From contig JAKUTK010000001.1 of the NCBI GenBank assembly GCA_022448005.1, positions 37,351-101,350 of the forward strand: DNA of 64,000 nucleotides, written 5' to 3'. The DNA comes from Pseudomonas sp. Lineage in GTDB: Bacteria; Pseudomonadota; Gammaproteobacteria; Pseudomonadales; Pseudomonadaceae. The notes beneath the pieces are model-generated. The model saw nothing but the letters and a program-made list of their open reading frames with translations, was not told the DNA's origin and ran no database searches. Positions 20,320-31,026 of the stretch are shown here, piece after piece (the first letter of the stretch is position 1; every line of letters starts with the position of its first letter). A program made the position numbers and the translations under genes.

Positions 20320-22137
20320 ATGTCCTTTGCTTCCCTCGGTCTCTCCGAGGCTTTGGCCGGTGCCGTCGAGGCTGCCGGTTATACCCAGCCTACACCAGTG
20401 CAACAGCGGGCCATTCCCGCCGTGTTGCAAGGACGCGACCTGATGGTCGCTGCACAGACGGGAACCGGCAAGACCGGTGGCTTTGCCCTCCCCGTGCTGG
20501 AAATTCTTTTCCCGGGTGGCCATCCCGATCGCGAGCACCGCCACGGTCCGCGTCAGCCACGCGTATTGGTGCTGACACCGACGCGCGAACTCGCCGCCCA
20601 GGTTCACGACAGCTTCAAGCTGTACGCCCGCGACCTGCCGCTGAAAAGCGCGGTCATCTTCGGCGGCGTCGGCATGAACCCGCAGGTGCAGGCGATTGCC
20701 AAGGGCCTCGACGTGCTCGTCGCCTGCCCTGGCCGCTTGCTGGACCTGGCCAACCAGAAGGCCGTCGACCTCTCCCACGTGGAGATTCTGGTCCTCGACG
20801 AAGCCGACCGCATGCTCGACATGGGCTTCATCCATGACGTCAAGAAGGTCCTCGCCAAGCTGCCGACCAAGCGGCAGAACCTGCTGTTCTCGGCGACCTT
20901 TTCCAAGGACATCACCGACCTCGCCAGCAAGCTGCTGCACGAGCCGGAGAAAATCCAGGTCACGTCTCCGAACACGACAGTCGAGCGTATCGAGCAACGG
21001 GTATTCCGTCTGCCGGCCACACACAAGCGCGCCCTGCTGGCTCACCTGATCACTCAGGGTGCCTGGGAACAGGTGCTGGTGTTCACCCGCACCAAGCATG
21101 GCGCCAACCGCCTCGCCGAGTACCTCGACAAGCACGGCCTGCCGGCTGTCGCGATTCACGGCAACAAGAGCCAAAACGCTCGTACCAAAGCACTGGCTGA
21201 CTTCAAGGCCAACCAGGTACGTATCCTGGTCGCCACTGATATCGCCGCGCGCGGGCTGGACATCGACCAGTTACCCCATGTGGTTAACTTCGAGCTGCCC
21301 AATGTCGAGGAAGATTACGTTCACCGCATCGGTCGTACTGGCCGCGCCGGTCGCAGCGGCGAAGCGATCTCGCTGGTTGCACCCGATGAGGAAAAGCTCC
21401 TCAAAGGCATCGAGCGGATGACCAAGCAGAAGATTCCCGACGGTGACTTGATGGGTTTCGACGCCGCCTCCATCGAAGCGGAGAAGCCGGAAGTCCGCGA
21501 ACCGCGCCAGCCTCGTCCTGCCCGCAATAGCGAACGCAAACCGCGCGGCGAGCGCGCCGCCAAAACCACCGAAGCGGCCGCTGGCGAGCCGAAAGCGGGC
21601 GACCGCAACCGCCGCGGACGCAACAAGCCGCGCAATGCGCGTCCAGCGCAGGGCTCAGCAGAGCAGACAGCTGCCGCGCCGGCAAGCCGTCCGCCTCGCA
21701 TACCGAATGATCGCGCTCCGGACGTATTTCTTGATGACGAAGTCGATAACTTCGGCAACAGCGTCGACTATGTCAGTCCCTACCAGAACAAGCAGGGACG
21801 TGGCCGTCGCCCCGGCGCCCCGGCTCAACCCGGCGGCCAACCACGTGCCGCGGCGGGCCCTCGCGCGGCTACTGCCGGTGCAGGCGCTCAGGGCAAAGGC
21901 AAGCGTCAAGGCCAATCAGCCCGTGGCAGCCAGCCACGCCGCAAGAATGAAGGACGCCGCATCGAGGGTGACAACGGTGGCGCCCGTCGGGACGTTGCGG
22001 AGAAGCCGAAGGAAAAGCAGCCGGTCATCATCCACAAGGAGTCGAAGCTGGACCGCCTGCCCAGCATCGAGCAGCTGGAACAGCTTCCGACCAAGCCTCG
22101 CGGCGAGAAGCCGGCATTGCTGACCCGCAATCGCTGA
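20320..22137 (+). CDS. rhlE: DEAD-box ATP-dependent RNA helicase, RhlE type
   Basis: A 605-residue helicase. Q motif region ([14 protein letters not shown]), motif I AQTGTGKT, Ia [47 protein letters not shown] and [13 protein letters not shown] occupy residues 1-375 or so. The remaining 230 residues are a disordered, Arg/Pro/Gly-rich basic tail for RNA binding (for example [20 protein letters not shown]). This build is typical of pseudomonad RhlE proteins, which unwind structured RNA during ribosome maturation and decay. ATG 20320 is preferred over 20278 because AGGA lies eight bases upstream. A bidirectional terminator follows. Confidence 0.93.
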   Translation: MSFASLGLSEALAGAVEAAGYTQPTPVQQRAIPAVLQGRDLMVAAQTGTGKTGGFALPVLEILFPGGHPDREHRHGPRQPRVLVLTPTRELAAQVHDSFKLYARDLPLKSAVIFGGVGMNPQVQAIAKGLDVLVACPGRLLDLANQKAVDLSHVEILVLDEADRMLDMGFIHDVKKVLAKLPTKRQNLLFSATFSKDITDLASKLLHEPEKIQVTSPNTTVERIEQRVFRLPATHKRALLAHLITQGAWEQVLVFTRTKHGANRLAEYLDKHGLPAVAIHGNKSQNARTKALADFKANQVRILVATDIAARGLDIDQLPHVVNFELPNVEEDYVHRIGRTGRAGRSGEAISLVAPDEEKLLKGIERMTKQKIPDGDLMGFDAASIEAEKPEVREPRQPRPARNSERKPRGERAAKTTEAAAGEPKAGDRNRRGRNKPRNARPAQGSAEQTAAAPASRPPRIPNDRAPDVFLDDEVDNFGNSVDYVSPYQNKQGRGRRPGAPAQPGGQPRAAAGPRAATAGAGAQGKGKRQGQSARGSQPRRKNEGRRIEGDNGGARRDVAEKPKEKQPVIIHKESKLDRLPSIEQLEQLPTKPRGEKPALLTRNR

Positions 22138-22151
22138 CAGGTAACACAAAC

Positions 22152-22181
22152 AAAAACGCCGCCCTTGAGGGCGGCGTTTTT
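22152..22181. terminator. Bidirectional rho-independent terminator
   Basis: AAAAACGCCGCCC-TTGA-GGGCGGCGTTTTT, an 8-base GC stem with a tetraloop and A/T runs on both sides. It ends the helicase gene and, in reverse, the RND pump operon whose last stop is at 22256. Confidence 0.95.
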
Positions 22182-22255
22182 GTTGGAGCCTTTTTATTCT
22201 TGGCCGAGCCATAACATCAAGGAGCGGTGGCAAGCGCCGCCACACGAGGACGAGG

Positions 22256-23686
22256 TCAACCCGGACCCGGGATAGCCTCGTCTTGGGCATCCCAACCGCC
22301 GCCCAACGCTTTGAACAGTTCGACCTCACTGACCATTTGCGCCAGACGGTCGCTGATGAATTGCTGCTGTACCTCGAACAGCTGTCGCTGTGCGTCGAGG
22401 AGCGTCAGATAGCTGTCTATACCGGTGCGGTAACGGCGCTCGGCCAGACGGTAATAATCCTGACTGGTTTCCAACAGATCGCGCTGAGCCTGCACTTGGC
22501 GAACATAGGTCGATTGAGCAGCCAGCCCATCCGCCACTTCCCGGAAAGCTGTCTGGATAGCCTGCTCATACTGCGCCACCTGAATATTGCGGCTGATCTC
22601 GGCATAGTCGAGGTTGGCCCGCAGCTGCCCCGCATTGAAGATCGGCACACTGATGCTCGGGGCGAAGTTCCAGTAGCTGGAGCCGCCATCGAACAACCCG
22701 GACAGTTCACTGCTCGCGGTACCCACCGCCCCGGTGAGGCTGATGCGTGGAAAGAACGCTGCCCTCGCCGCCCCGATATTCGCATTGGCGGCGCGTAGCT
22801 GGTATTCAGCTTGAATGATGTCCGGTCGGTTATAGAGCAGGTCCGACGGCAGCCCCACCGGAACCGTGGCCAGCAGGTCACGCTCCAGCCGACCATCGGC
22901 CGGCAGCTCCACCGGAATATTCCGACCAAGCAGCAATGCAAGGGCGTTGCGGTCCTGGGCCACCTGGCGGGTGTAACGCTCGATCCCTACCCGTGCCGTA
23001 TCGACCGCGCTGCGCGCCTGGCTCAACTCAAGCGCCGAGGCTACGCCAACGTCGAAACTGCGCTGGGTGAGCGAGAGGCTTTCTTCGAAGGCCTTGAGTG
23101 TGTCACGGCTCACCAGCAACAGGGCCTGATCGGCCTGCAAGGTCAGCCAGGCGTTGGCAATGCTGGCGATCAGGCTGATTCGCGTGCTCCGCTGCGCCGC
23201 CTCGGTGGCGAGGAATTCCTGCAATGCCTGCTCGCGCAGGCTACCCAGACGCCCGAACAGATCGAGCTCCCAGGACACCCCAAGCGTCGCACTGTACTGA
23301 CTGCTGATGGCGCCCTCGCCGGTCTGGTTGAGATCGCCAGGGGTCCGAGTACGGCTACCGGCAGCATCGCCACTTACGAGCGGCAACACATCGGCCCGCT
23401 GCACGCGATAAAGGGCGCGATAAGCATCGACGTTCAGCGCAGCGATACGCAGGTCGCGGTTGTTTTCCAGGGCCACCTTTATCAGTTCACGTAGCGCAGG
23501 GTCCTTGAAGAAGGACTGCCAGTCCATCTCCATCTGCTGCCCTTTCGCTGCACTGGCTGAGCCGACATACGCTTCACCCTCGGGCCAGCTGGCAGCCGTA
23601 GGTGCGTCAGGTCGCTGGTAATCCGGTATTAACGAGCAACCGCTCAGCGCTGCCATCAGCGCCAGGCTCAATAGTGACTTGTTCAT
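22256..23686 (-). CDS. RND efflux outer-membrane channel lipoprotein (OprM/TtgC-like)
   Basis: A 476-residue TolC-superfamily channel with a lipoprotein signal ([10 protein letters not shown]) like OprM. Visible family segments are [26 protein letters not shown], the internal repeat partner [31 protein letters not shown], and [11 protein letters not shown]. The two structural repeats build the periplasmic helical barrel. Its ATG overlaps the pump gene's stop by four bases and follows GGAG, so it is the third gene of the tripartite pump operon. Confidence 0.95.
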   Translation of the reverse strand: MNKSLLSLALMAALSGCSLIPDYQRPDAPTAASWPEGEAYVGSASAAKGQQMEMDWQSFFKDPALRELIKVALENNRDLRIAALNVDAYRALYRVQRADVLPLVSGDAAGSRTRTPGDLNQTGEGAISSQYSATLGVSWELDLFGRLGSLREQALQEFLATEAAQRSTRISLIASIANAWLTLQADQALLLVSRDTLKAFEESLSLTQRSFDVGVASALELSQARSAVDTARVGIERYTRQVAQDRNALALLLGRNIPVELPADGRLERDLLATVPVGLPSDLLYNRPDIIQAEYQLRAANANIGAARAAFFPRISLTGAVGTASSELSGLFDGGSSYWNFAPSISVPIFNAGQLRANLDYAEISRNIQVAQYEQAIQTAFREVADGLAAQSTYVRQVQAQRDLLETSQDYYRLAERRYRTGIDSYLTLLDAQRQLFEVQQQFISDRLAQMVSEVELFKALGGGWDAQDEAIPGPG

Positions 23687-26600
23687 TGCGCCTCTCCGTT
23701 TTGCTCGTCGCTGCCGGTTTTTCTGCGCTTACCCAGCGAAGACACCAGGACATAGAACAGCGGGACCCAGAAAATCGCCAAGACCATGGCGCTGAGCATG
23801 CCGCCGATCACCCCGGTACCGATCGCATGCTTGCTGCCTGCCCCCGCCCCGCTGGAGATTGCCAGAGGAAGCACGCCAAGCATGAACGCCAGGGAGGTCA
23901 TGACGATAGGGCGCAAACGAATACGGCTGGCTTCAATCGCGGCGGCGGTCAGCGTCATGCCTTGCTCATGCAGGGTCTTGGCGAACTCGACGATCAGGAT
24001 CGCATTCCGTGCCGACAAGCCTACCGTGGTCAGCAGTCCGACCTGGAAGAAGACGTCGTTCGACAATCCGCGGCCCATGGTGAAGGCCAGCGCACCGACA
24101 ATGCCCAACGGCACGACCAGCATGACCGAGAGCGGAACCGACCAGCTCTCATACAGCGCGGCAAGCGCCAGGAATACCACCAGTAGCGACAATGCGTAGA
24201 GCGCGGGTGCCTGCGATCCGGACAGACGTTCCTCATAGGACTGACCAGTCCAGGAGTAACCGATGCCCGCCGGCAACTGCGCGGCGATTCGCTCCACCGC
24301 TGCCATGGCCTCGCCGGAGCTGTAACCCGGTGCGGCCGCGCCCAGAATCTCCATTGCCGGCACGCCATTGAAACGCGTCAGCTTCGGCGCGCCATAAGTC
24401 CACTCACCGGTGGCGAAAGCGGTGAAGGGCACCATTTCCCCCTCAGTGTTGCGCACGTACCACTTGCCCAGGTCCTCCGGATTCATCCGTGAGGTAGGTT
24501 CGCCCTGCATGTAAACGCGCTTGACCCTACCCCGATCAATGAAGTCATTGACGTAGCTTGAGCCCCAAGCAATCGAAAGCGAATCGTTGATCGCCGCCAG
24601 GGAAACCTGATGGGCACGCGCTTTTTCATCGTCGATGATCAACCGATACTGCGGCTCGTCACGCATCCCGTTGAAGCGGACACCGGTGAGCGTCGGGTCC
24701 TCGGAAGCGAGCTGCATGAACTGTTCGCGAGCCTTGGTCAGGGCCTCGTGGCCAAGCCCGGCCTGATCCTGCAGATAGACATCGAAACCGGTGGCATTGC
24801 CCAACTCCATTACCGCGGGTGGTGCGAATGCAAACACCATGGCGTCCCGAAGGCTGAAGAAGTAGCCCTGCGCACGCTGTGCCAGCTCGAACACGCCTTG
24901 CCCGGGCTCGGTGCGTTCTTCCCACGGTTTGAGCATGATGAAAGCCATGCCTGAACTTTGACCGCGACCGGCGAAGTTGAAACCGGTAATGGTGAACACC
25001 GAATTGACCGTCTCGCTTTCCTCGGTCAGCAGGTATTCGCGCATCTGCTCGACGACCTCCTGAGTCCGGCTCGCGGTCGAACCGGCAGGCGTTTGCACCT
25101 GGGCGAACAGCACGCCCTGGTCTTCTTCCGGAAGGAAGGCCGTGGGAATACGGGTGAACATCCAAATCATGATGCCGACGATGAGCAGGTACATCAGCAG
25201 ATAGGGTGCTTTGCGCCGCAGCACAGCAGCTACACCCCGCTCGTAGCGCAGCGTGCCGCGCTCGAAGGTGCGATTGAACCAGCCGAAGAACCCGCGCTTG
25301 CCCTCGTGATCGCCGCTATGCGGTTTGAGGATAGTCGCGCAAAGCGCCGGGGTGAAGATCAGCGCGACCAGTACCGAGAGCACCATGGCCGAGACGATGG
25401 TGATCGAAAACTGCCGGTAGATAACCCCGGTGGAGCCGCCAAAGAAGGCCATCGGCAACAGCACGGCCGATAGCACCACGCCGATACCCACCAGCGCGCT
25501 CTGAATCTGGCCCATCGACTTGCGAGTGGCCTCCCGCGCGGAAAGCCCCTCCTCGCGCATCACCCGTTCGACGTTCTCCACCACCACGATCGCATCGTCC
25601 ACGAGCAAGCCAATGGCCAGAATCATGGCGAACATCGTGAGCGTATTGATGCTGTATCCGAATGTCAGCAGGACCGCGAAGGTGCCGAGGATCACCACTG
25701 GCACCGCCAGCGTCGGGATCAGCGTGGCCCGCAGGTTCTGCAGGAACAGGAACATCACCAGAAACACGAGCACGAAAGCTTCGATCAGCGTATGCACGAC
25801 GCCTTCGATGGAGGCCGAGATGACCGGCGTGGTGTCGTAGGGGTAGACCACCTCGACGCCCGGAGGGAAGAAAGGCTCTAACTCGGAAATCGTTGCGCGC
25901 ACTGCTTTGGCGGTATCGAGTGCGTTGCCGCCTGCGGCAAGACGTATCCCAAGACCAGCGGCTGGCCGACCGTTGTACTCGGCGCGGATCGCATAGCTTT
26001 CAGCACCGAGTTCGACTTTAGCGACGTCACGCAGGCGTACCTGAGACCCGTCGGCGTTGACCTTCAGTAAAATCTTCTCGAACTGTTCCGGCGTTTCCAG
26101 CCGGGTCTTGCCAATGATCGTGGCGTTTAGCTGCTGAGTCTCCACCGCTGGCAGGCCGCCGAGCTGGCCGGATGAAACCTGGACGTTCTGCTCCTGAATA
26201 GCGGATCGAACGTCCACCGCCGTCAGCTGGAACTGCTGCAACTTGGACGGGTCGAGCCAGATGCGCATGGCGTACTGGGCGCCGAACACCTGGAAGTCAC
26301 CAACACCCGGCGTACGCGAGATTGGATCCTGTACGTTGGCCACGATGTAGTTGGCCAGGTCGAAGTTGGTCTGCTGCCCATCCTTCGACACCAATGCCAC
26401 CACCATCAGGAAGTTGCGCGCCGATTTCGACACCCGTATGCCCTGTTGCTGAACGGCCTGCGGCAGCAGCGGCGTGGCGAGCTGCAGCTTGTTCTGGACC
26501 TGGACCTGCGCGATGTCAGGGTTGGTGCCCTGCTCGAACGTCACGTTGATGGTCATGCTGCCATCGGAGTTGCTCTCCGAGGAGATGTAGCGCAGCCCGT

Positions 26601-26817
26601 CGAGGCCATTGAGCTGCTGCTCGATGACCTGAACGACGGTGTCCTGAACGGTTCGAGCCGAAGCGCCCGGATAGTTGACCGATATCGATACGTTCGGCGG
26701 TGCGATGCTCGGATATTGGTTGACTGGCAGGTTAAGGACCGCCAGCGTTCCGGCAAGCATCAGCACCAGGGCAATCACCCAGGCGAAGATGGGCCGATCG
26801 ATGAAGAACTTGGACAT
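23683..26817 (-). CDS. RND multidrug efflux pump, MexB/TtgB-like
   Basis: Inner-membrane proton-driven exporter of 1044 residues. It begins [17 protein letters not shown], has the transmembrane aspartate pair in [17 protein letters not shown] (near residue 407), the HAE1 motif [16 protein letters not shown], and twelve helices around two large periplasmic loops. It resembles TtgB of P. putida and MexB of P. aeruginosa along its whole length, so hydrophobic drugs and solvents are likely substrates. P. stutzeri also has a described tributyltin pump (TbtABM) of this class, so the exact substrate is open. It follows the adaptor gene by six bases. Confidence 0.95.
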   Translation of the reverse strand: MSKFFIDRPIFAWVIALVLMLAGTLAVLNLPVNQYPSIAPPNVSISVNYPGASARTVQDTVVQVIEQQLNGLDGLRYISSESNSDGSMTINVTFEQGTNPDIAQVQVQNKLQLATPLLPQAVQQQGIRVSKSARNFLMVVALVSKDGQQTNFDLANYIVANVQDPISRTPGVGDFQVFGAQYAMRIWLDPSKLQQFQLTAVDVRSAIQEQNVQVSSGQLGGLPAVETQQLNATIIGKTRLETPEQFEKILLKVNADGSQVRLRDVAKVELGAESYAIRAEYNGRPAAGLGIRLAAGGNALDTAKAVRATISELEPFFPPGVEVVYPYDTTPVISASIEGVVHTLIEAFVLVFLVMFLFLQNLRATLIPTLAVPVVILGTFAVLLTFGYSINTLTMFAMILAIGLLVDDAIVVVENVERVMREEGLSAREATRKSMGQIQSALVGIGVVLSAVLLPMAFFGGSTGVIYRQFSITIVSAMVLSVLVALIFTPALCATILKPHSGDHEGKRGFFGWFNRTFERGTLRYERGVAAVLRRKAPYLLMYLLIVGIMIWMFTRIPTAFLPEEDQGVLFAQVQTPAGSTASRTQEVVEQMREYLLTEESETVNSVFTITGFNFAGRGQSSGMAFIMLKPWEERTEPGQGVFELAQRAQGYFFSLRDAMVFAFAPPAVMELGNATGFDVYLQDQAGLGHEALTKAREQFMQLASEDPTLTGVRFNGMRDEPQYRLIIDDEKARAHQVSLAAINDSLSIAWGSSYVNDFIDRGRVKRVYMQGEPTSRMNPEDLGKWYVRNTEGEMVPFTAFATGEWTYGAPKLTRFNGVPAMEILGAAAPGYSSGEAMAAVERIAAQLPAGIGYSWTGQSYEERLSGSQAPALYALSLLVVFLALAALYESWSVPLSVMLVVPLGIVGALAFTMGRGLSNDVFFQVGLLTTVGLSARNAILIVEFAKTLHEQGMTLTAAAIEASRIRLRPIVMTSLAFMLGVLPLAISSGAGAGSKHAIGTGVIGGMLSAMVLAIFWVPLFYVLVSSLGKRRKTGSDEQNGEAQ

Positions 26818-26823
26818 GTCGGG

Positions 26824-27984
26824 TTATTCCTCTTCGCCAGCGGCGGCATTGCCCGCCTGAGCATCGTTCTGCCCGACCTGCTTGACGTTGCCGGCTGGCT
26901 GCGGATTGACCTCGACACCAGGGCGAATGAACTGCAGGCCTTCGGTGATCACGCGATCACCGGGCTGCAAACCTTCGCTGACCAACCAGCGATTACCCAC
27001 TGCACGTTCGGTCTTGATCTGGCGCAGCTCGACCTTGTTGTCGGCGCCCACCACCATCGCCGTCGGCTCGCCACGAGCGTTACGGGTAATGCCTTGCTGA
27101 GGCACCAGCAAGGCCTCCTCACGCACGCCTGCCAGCAGCCGCGCGTGGACGAACATGCCGGGCAGCAGGTCTTTTTCAGGGTTTGGGAATTTGGCGCGAA
27201 TGGTCACCGAGCCGGTGCCTTCGTCCACGGCCACCTCGGCAACTTCCAGCGTGCCGTCATGGGGATACTCAGATCCGTCGGACAGAATCAACCGAGCCTT
27301 CGCCGCGCTCTCTCCAGCCTGCTGCAGCCGACCGCTTTCCAGGTCACGCCGCAGGGCGATCAGGTCCTGCACCGGCTGGGTCACATCGACATAGATCGGA
27401 TCGAGCTGCTGGATAGTCGCCAGTTCCTGCGCCTGGCCATTGCTGACCAGCGCGCCCTCGGTCACCGCAGAGCGGCCGATGCGGCCGGAGATGGGCGCCA
27501 GTACCTTGGTATAACGCAGATCGATCTTCGCCCGCTCAAGCTCGGCCTGGGCCTGCAACGACGCAGCCCGGGCCTCGTCATGGGCCTGCTGGCTCACCGC
27601 CTGCTCCTCGACCAACAGCGCATAGCGATCCGATAGCGACTTGGCCGAGACCTGCTTCGCCTGGGCACTTTTCATAGTGGCCTCGTAGACGGCCGGATCA
27701 ATCTGGTAGAGCTGCTGCCCCTTTTTCACTTCGCTGCCTTCGGTAAACAGGCGCTTCTGAATGATCCCGCTCACCTGCGGCCGGACTTCGGCGACACGGA
27801 AGGCTGTGGTTCGGCCTGGCAACTCCGTAGTCAACTCGAACGGCTCGGCCCCGAGCGTCACGATGCCCACCTGCGGAGCCGGCTGCTTCGCTGGCGCCGC
27901 CGCTGGCTCTTCCTGACAGCCGCTGAGCAATGCTACAGCGACAAAGAGTGGAATCAGAACAGCACTGGCTGGCTTGATCGGCAT
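26824..27984 (-). CDS. RND efflux periplasmic adaptor lipoprotein (MexA/TtgA-like)
   Basis: Membrane-fusion protein linking pump and channel. The N-terminus is a lipoprotein signal (AVALLSGCQEE); then come a beta-barrel/lipoyl half (RVAEVRPQVSGIIQKRLF), a helical hairpin of about 60 residues (YEATMKSAQAKQVSAKSLSD onwards), the second lipoyl half (DLRYTKVLAPISGRIGRS), and the membrane-proximal domain ending in a Gln/Ala/Glu-rich tail. ATG 27984 (386 aa) has GAGG nine bases upstream and is preferred over 27999. First gene of the operon; the promoter region carries a TtgR-like operator. Confidence 0.93.
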   Translation of the reverse strand: MPIKPASAVLIPLFVAVALLSGCQEEPAAAPAKQPAPQVGIVTLGAEPFELTTELPGRTTAFRVAEVRPQVSGIIQKRLFTEGSEVKKGQQLYQIDPAVYEATMKSAQAKQVSAKSLSDRYALLVEEQAVSQQAHDEARAASLQAQAELERAKIDLRYTKVLAPISGRIGRSAVTEGALVSNGQAQELATIQQLDPIYVDVTQPVQDLIALRRDLESGRLQQAGESAAKARLILSDGSEYPHDGTLEVAEVAVDEGTGSVTIRAKFPNPEKDLLPGMFVHARLLAGVREEALLVPQQGITRNARGEPTAMVVGADNKVELRQIKTERAVGNRWLVSEGLQPGDRVITEGLQFIRPGVEVNPQPAGNVKQVGQNDAQAGNAAAGEEE

Positions 27985-28056
27985 TGGGAGTGACCTCATT
28001 GAACAGACAGCCCTGGAGCAGAACAGCCCGGGCAGACTCGAATGGCAGAATGCGGC

Positions 28057-28090
28057 GAATATACTTACATGCAGGAGTGTTTGTAAACAG
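28057..28090 (-). promoter_or_regulatory. TtgR-like operator overlapping the RND operon promoter
   Basis: On the minus strand the sequence contains TTTACAAACA, a short spacer, then ATGTAAGTATATTC, which closely matches the operator I recall for TtgR in front of P. putida ttgABC. The half-sites TTACA/TGTAA form an inverted repeat. TTTACA with a 17-base spacer to GTATAT also makes a promoter inside the same stretch, so a bound repressor would block RNA polymerase. No tetR-type gene lies beside it. Confidence 0.75.
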
Positions 28091-28179
28091 CGAATCGTGT
28101 CACCGACGGGCTATCGAGCCGATAACGATGCCGTTGAAAAGCCGGGTATCCGGATGTAGCGATCATGACCACCGGACAG

Positions 28180-28209
28180 AAAAGCAGAACGCCGGCTTTG
28201 CGCCGGCGT
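28180..28209 (-). terminator. Terminator of the cytochrome b561-yceI operon
   Basis: Stem ACGCCGGC / GCCGGCGT with a five-base loop; on the minus strand it is followed by TCTGCTTTTC. It lies eighteen bases past the yceI stop and insulates the pump promoter from upstream reading. Confidence 0.7.
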
Positions 28210-28227
28210 CTGGTAACTGCTTTCAGG

Positions 28228-28803
28228 TTATTGGCGGATGCCTTCAACCGAGATGATCAGATCGACCGTCTGCGACGCCGGCCCAAGATCCATCTTGATA
28301 TCGAAGTCCTTCAACGTCAGAGTCGTCATGCCTTCGAAGCCTGCACGATAGCCGCCCCAAGGGTCCTTGCCTTCACCTAGGAACTTGGCGGCAATCACGA
28401 CCGGCTTGGTCACGCCGTTCAAGGTCAGATTGCCAGTTATATCAGCAGTACCGTCACCAGTCGGCTTGACCGAGGTCGACTCGAAGGTTGCGGTCGGATG
28501 CTCGGAGACGTTCAGGAAATCCTCGCTGCGCAGATGCTTGTCGCGTTCGGCGTGGTTGGAAAAGACGCTGTCAGTCTGCAACGTGACCTTCACACTGCTA
28601 GCTTCTGGCTTCTCGGCATCGAAGCTGAAACTGCCGTCGAACTCCTTGAACGAGCCCCACAGCCAGCTGTAACCGAGGTGGCTGATCTTGAAATTGACAA
28701 AGGCATGCTGGCCTTTGGTATCAATCGCGTAGTCAGCAGCAAGCGCTTGGCCTGCAAACAGCATTGAGCCCAGGGCCAGTGCAGCGAAGCTTTTCTTTAA
28801 CAT
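28228..28803 (-). CDS. yceI: YceI-family periplasmic protein
   Basis: A 191-residue secreted protein: signal peptide [22 protein letters not shown], then a lipocalin-like barrel with the family motifs [58 protein letters not shown] and [13 protein letters not shown]. YceI proteins bind isoprenoid lipids; related structures hold polyprenyl pyrophosphate or ubiquinone-like molecules. The frame is open 70 codons upstream into the neighbouring gene, but ATG 28803 follows AAAAAGGA and starts the signal peptide. It lies 23 bases after the cytochrome b561 gene, an association common in proteobacteria. Confidence 0.93.
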   Translation of the reverse strand: MLKKSFAALALGSMLFAGQALAADYAIDTKGQHAFVNFKISHLGYSWLWGSFKEFDGSFSFDAEKPEASSVKVTLQTDSVFSNHAERDKHLRSEDFLNVSEHPTATFESTSVKPTGDGTADITGNLTLNGVTKPVVIAAKFLGEGKDPWGGYRAGFEGMTTLTLKDFDIKMDLGPASQTVDLIISVEGIRQ

Positions 28804-28826
28804 GGAGTAGTCCTTTTTGAGGTTTG

Positions 28827-29381
28827 TCAGGCATCGGCGCGTCCGATCATCCGCTTGAGCGTCGGATCGCGATCGATGAAATGGTGCTTGAGGGCCGCCA
28901 GGGCATGCAGACCGGAGAAAATCACCAGCCCCCAGGCGAGGTATTCGTGGATCAGGCCGGCTATGTCTTCCTGATCGGGAATCGAGGTAATCAACGCGGG
29001 CACTTCGAACCATCCAAACACGCTGATGCTGCGGCCATCCGCGGTGGATATGAGATAGCCAGAAATCATGACTGCGAACAGGCCAAGATAAAGAACGCCA
29101 TGACCCGCCTTGGTCGCCAACCGCGTCATTTGCCGGTGGTTTGCGAGTGGCGCCGGACCGCGATTGAGAAAGCGCCAGATGACGCGCAAGACCATCAGGC
29201 CCAGCAGGAGCAGACCGATGCTCTTATGTATGTCCGGAGCGGTCCGATACCAGCTGCTGTAATAGGTCAGCCCGACCATCCAATAACCCAGCGCAAACAG
29301 CACTACAACAGCGACCGCCACCAGCCAGTGCATCGTGATACTGACCAGACCGTAGTTACTGGAAGAATTCCGCCATTGCAT
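28827..29381 (-). CDS. Cytochrome b561 family protein
   Basis: A 184-residue membrane protein with four hydrophobic helices and paired histidines for two b haems: [33 protein letters not shown] and [26 protein letters not shown]. This is the bacterial YodB-like b561 group, which moves electrons between quinol and a periplasmic acceptor. Paired with yceI, it may act on a lipid or quinone bound by YceI; that link is inferred. The ATG at 29381 gives the family N-terminus [10 protein letters not shown]. Confidence 0.92.
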   Translation of the reverse strand: MQWRNSSSNYGLVSITMHWLVAVAVVVLFALGYWMVGLTYYSSWYRTAPDIHKSIGLLLLGLMVLRVIWRFLNRGPAPLANHRQMTRLATKAGHGVLYLGLFAVMISGYLISTADGRSISVFGWFEVPALITSIPDQEDIAGLIHEYLAWGLVIFSGLHALAALKHHFIDRDPTLKRMIGRADA

Positions 29382-29408
29382 TGCTAAAGTCCCAAATGAT
29401 GAACGCGC

Positions 29409-29424
29409 TTAGCCTAACGGCTAA
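29409..29424. promoter_or_regulatory. Small palindrome upstream of the cytochrome b561 gene
   Basis: TTAGCC-TAAC-GGCTAA, exact 6-base arms, about 30 bases upstream of the b561 ATG in the 168-base gap shared with divergent bioA. A -35-like TTGAAA lies further upstream on the minus strand. Possible operator; weak evidence. Confidence 0.35.
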
Positions 29425-29549
29425 CAGATCGAAATGAATCGCATTTTTTCGTTTCAAAATATCGGCCTGGTAGATAGATCCGTTTCCGTTGAACGGACCG
29501 CCGTGCTGTTTCTGCTAGGCTGCGCCGACGCCTATGCCAAGGAGCAATG

Positions 29550-30956
29550 ATGAGCCTGAACGACAGCTGGATGCAGCGTGACCTATCCGTACTCTGGCAC
29601 CCCTGCACCCAGATGAAAGATCACGAGCAACTTCCTCTGATTCCGATCCGGCGCGGTGAGGGCGTGTGGCTTGAGGACTTCGACGGGAAGCGTTATCTGG
29701 ACGCCGTGAGCTCCTGGTGGGTCAATGTGTTTGGGCATTCCAACCCACGCATCAATCAACGCATCAAAGACCAACTCGATCAGCTCGAACACGTCATGCT
29801 CGCCGGCTTCAGTCATCAGCCAGTCGTCGAACTGTCGGAACGACTGGTAAGCATCACACCTGCGGGCCTTGATCGAGTGTTCTACACCGATAATGGATCG
29901 ACCGGCATCGAAGTTGCGCTGAAGATGAGCTTCCACTACTGGCGCAATATCGGACGCTCGGACAAGCAGCGATTCGTCACCCTGACCAACAGCTACCACG
30001 GCGAAACGGTTGCTGCCATGTCAGTGGGCGATGTCGCGCTTTTCACCGACACCTATAAGCCGCTCCTTCTGGACACCTTCAAGGTCCCGAGCCCGGATTG
30101 TTACCTGCGCCCGGACGGCGTCAGCTGGGAAGAACACTCGCGCACCATGTTCGCCCATATGGAACAGACGCTGACCGAGCATCATGGCGAGATCGCTGCG
30201 GTGATTGTCGAACCGCTGATTCAGGGCGCTGGCGGTATGCGCATGTATCATCCGATCTACCTCAAGCTGCTGCGCGAGGCCTGCGACCGGTACGACGTGC
30301 ACCTCATCCACGATGAGATCGCTGTCGGCTTTGGCCGTACCGGCACTATGTTCGCTTGCGAGCAAGCGGGCATAACGCCGGACTTCCTTTGCCTGTCCAA
30401 AGCCCTGACCGGGGGCTACCTGCCGATGGCTGCGGTGCTGACCACAGACAAGCTGTATCAGGCGTTCTACGACGACTACTCCACATTGCGCGCCTTCCTT
30501 CATTCGCACACCTACACCGGCAACCCGCTGGCCTGCGCAGCAGCCCTAGCCACGCTGGATATCTTCGAGCAAGACAATGTCATCGAAGCCAACAAGCGAC
30601 TGGCCGTACGCATGAAAACCGCTACGGCCCACCTCAGCGATCACCCGAACGTCGCCGAGGTGCGTCAGACCGGAATGGCTCTGGCCATCGAAATGGTTCA
30701 GGACCGAGCCAGCAAAACGCCCTATCCATGGCAGGAACGTCGCGGCCTGAAGGTCTATCAGCACGCACTGCAGCGGGGGGCGCTGCTGCGACCGCTGGGT
30801 AGCGTTGTGTACTTTCTGCCGCCGTACACCATCACCGAGGAACAGATCGATTTTCTTGCCGAGGTGGCGACCGAAGGCATCGACATTGCCACGCGAGCAG
30901 ACATCCGCGTTGCGGTTTCAGCTGGCGCGCCGGATGATTTCCGCGATCCCGGTTAG
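29550..30956 (+). CDS. bioA: Adenosylmethionine-8-amino-7-oxononanoate aminotransferase
   Basis: Class III PLP aminotransferase of biotin synthesis that turns 8-amino-7-oxononanoate into 7,8-diaminononanoate using SAM as amino donor. The 468-residue sequence has the BioA substrate-site pattern WHPCTQMKDHE and SSWWVNVFGHSNPRI, the PLP-binding YHGET and HDEIAVGFGRTGT, and the lysine in CLSKALTGGYLP. Two ATGs are adjacent (29547, 29550); AAGGAG sits better before the second. It is followed by rsmE after 70 bases; the other biotin genes are not in the window. Confidence 0.96.
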   Translation: MSLNDSWMQRDLSVLWHPCTQMKDHEQLPLIPIRRGEGVWLEDFDGKRYLDAVSSWWVNVFGHSNPRINQRIKDQLDQLEHVMLAGFSHQPVVELSERLVSITPAGLDRVFYTDNGSTGIEVALKMSFHYWRNIGRSDKQRFVTLTNSYHGETVAAMSVGDVALFTDTYKPLLLDTFKVPSPDCYLRPDGVSWEEHSRTMFAHMEQTLTEHHGEIAAVIVEPLIQGAGGMRMYHPIYLKLLREACDRYDVHLIHDEIAVGFGRTGTMFACEQAGITPDFLCLSKALTGGYLPMAAVLTTDKLYQAFYDDYSTLRAFLHSHTYTGNPLACAAALATLDIFEQDNVIEANKRLAVRMKTATAHLSDHPNVAEVRQTGMALAIEMVQDRASKTPYPWQERRGLKVYQHALQRGALLRPLGSVVYFLPPYTITEEQIDFLAEVATEGIDIATRADIRVAVSAGAPDDFRDPG

Positions 30957-31026
30957 CCGCTAGCAGGCTACAGGCGTACCCGGTAAACCATTAAACTGCG
31001 TCTCCCTTTCTACCTCGTACCCAGCC

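Noticed and set aside
28165..28380. Possible divergent regulator gene near the RND promoter
   Set aside because: The 71-residue product has no TetR helix-turn-helix and overlaps the yceI terminator and coding region on the other strand.
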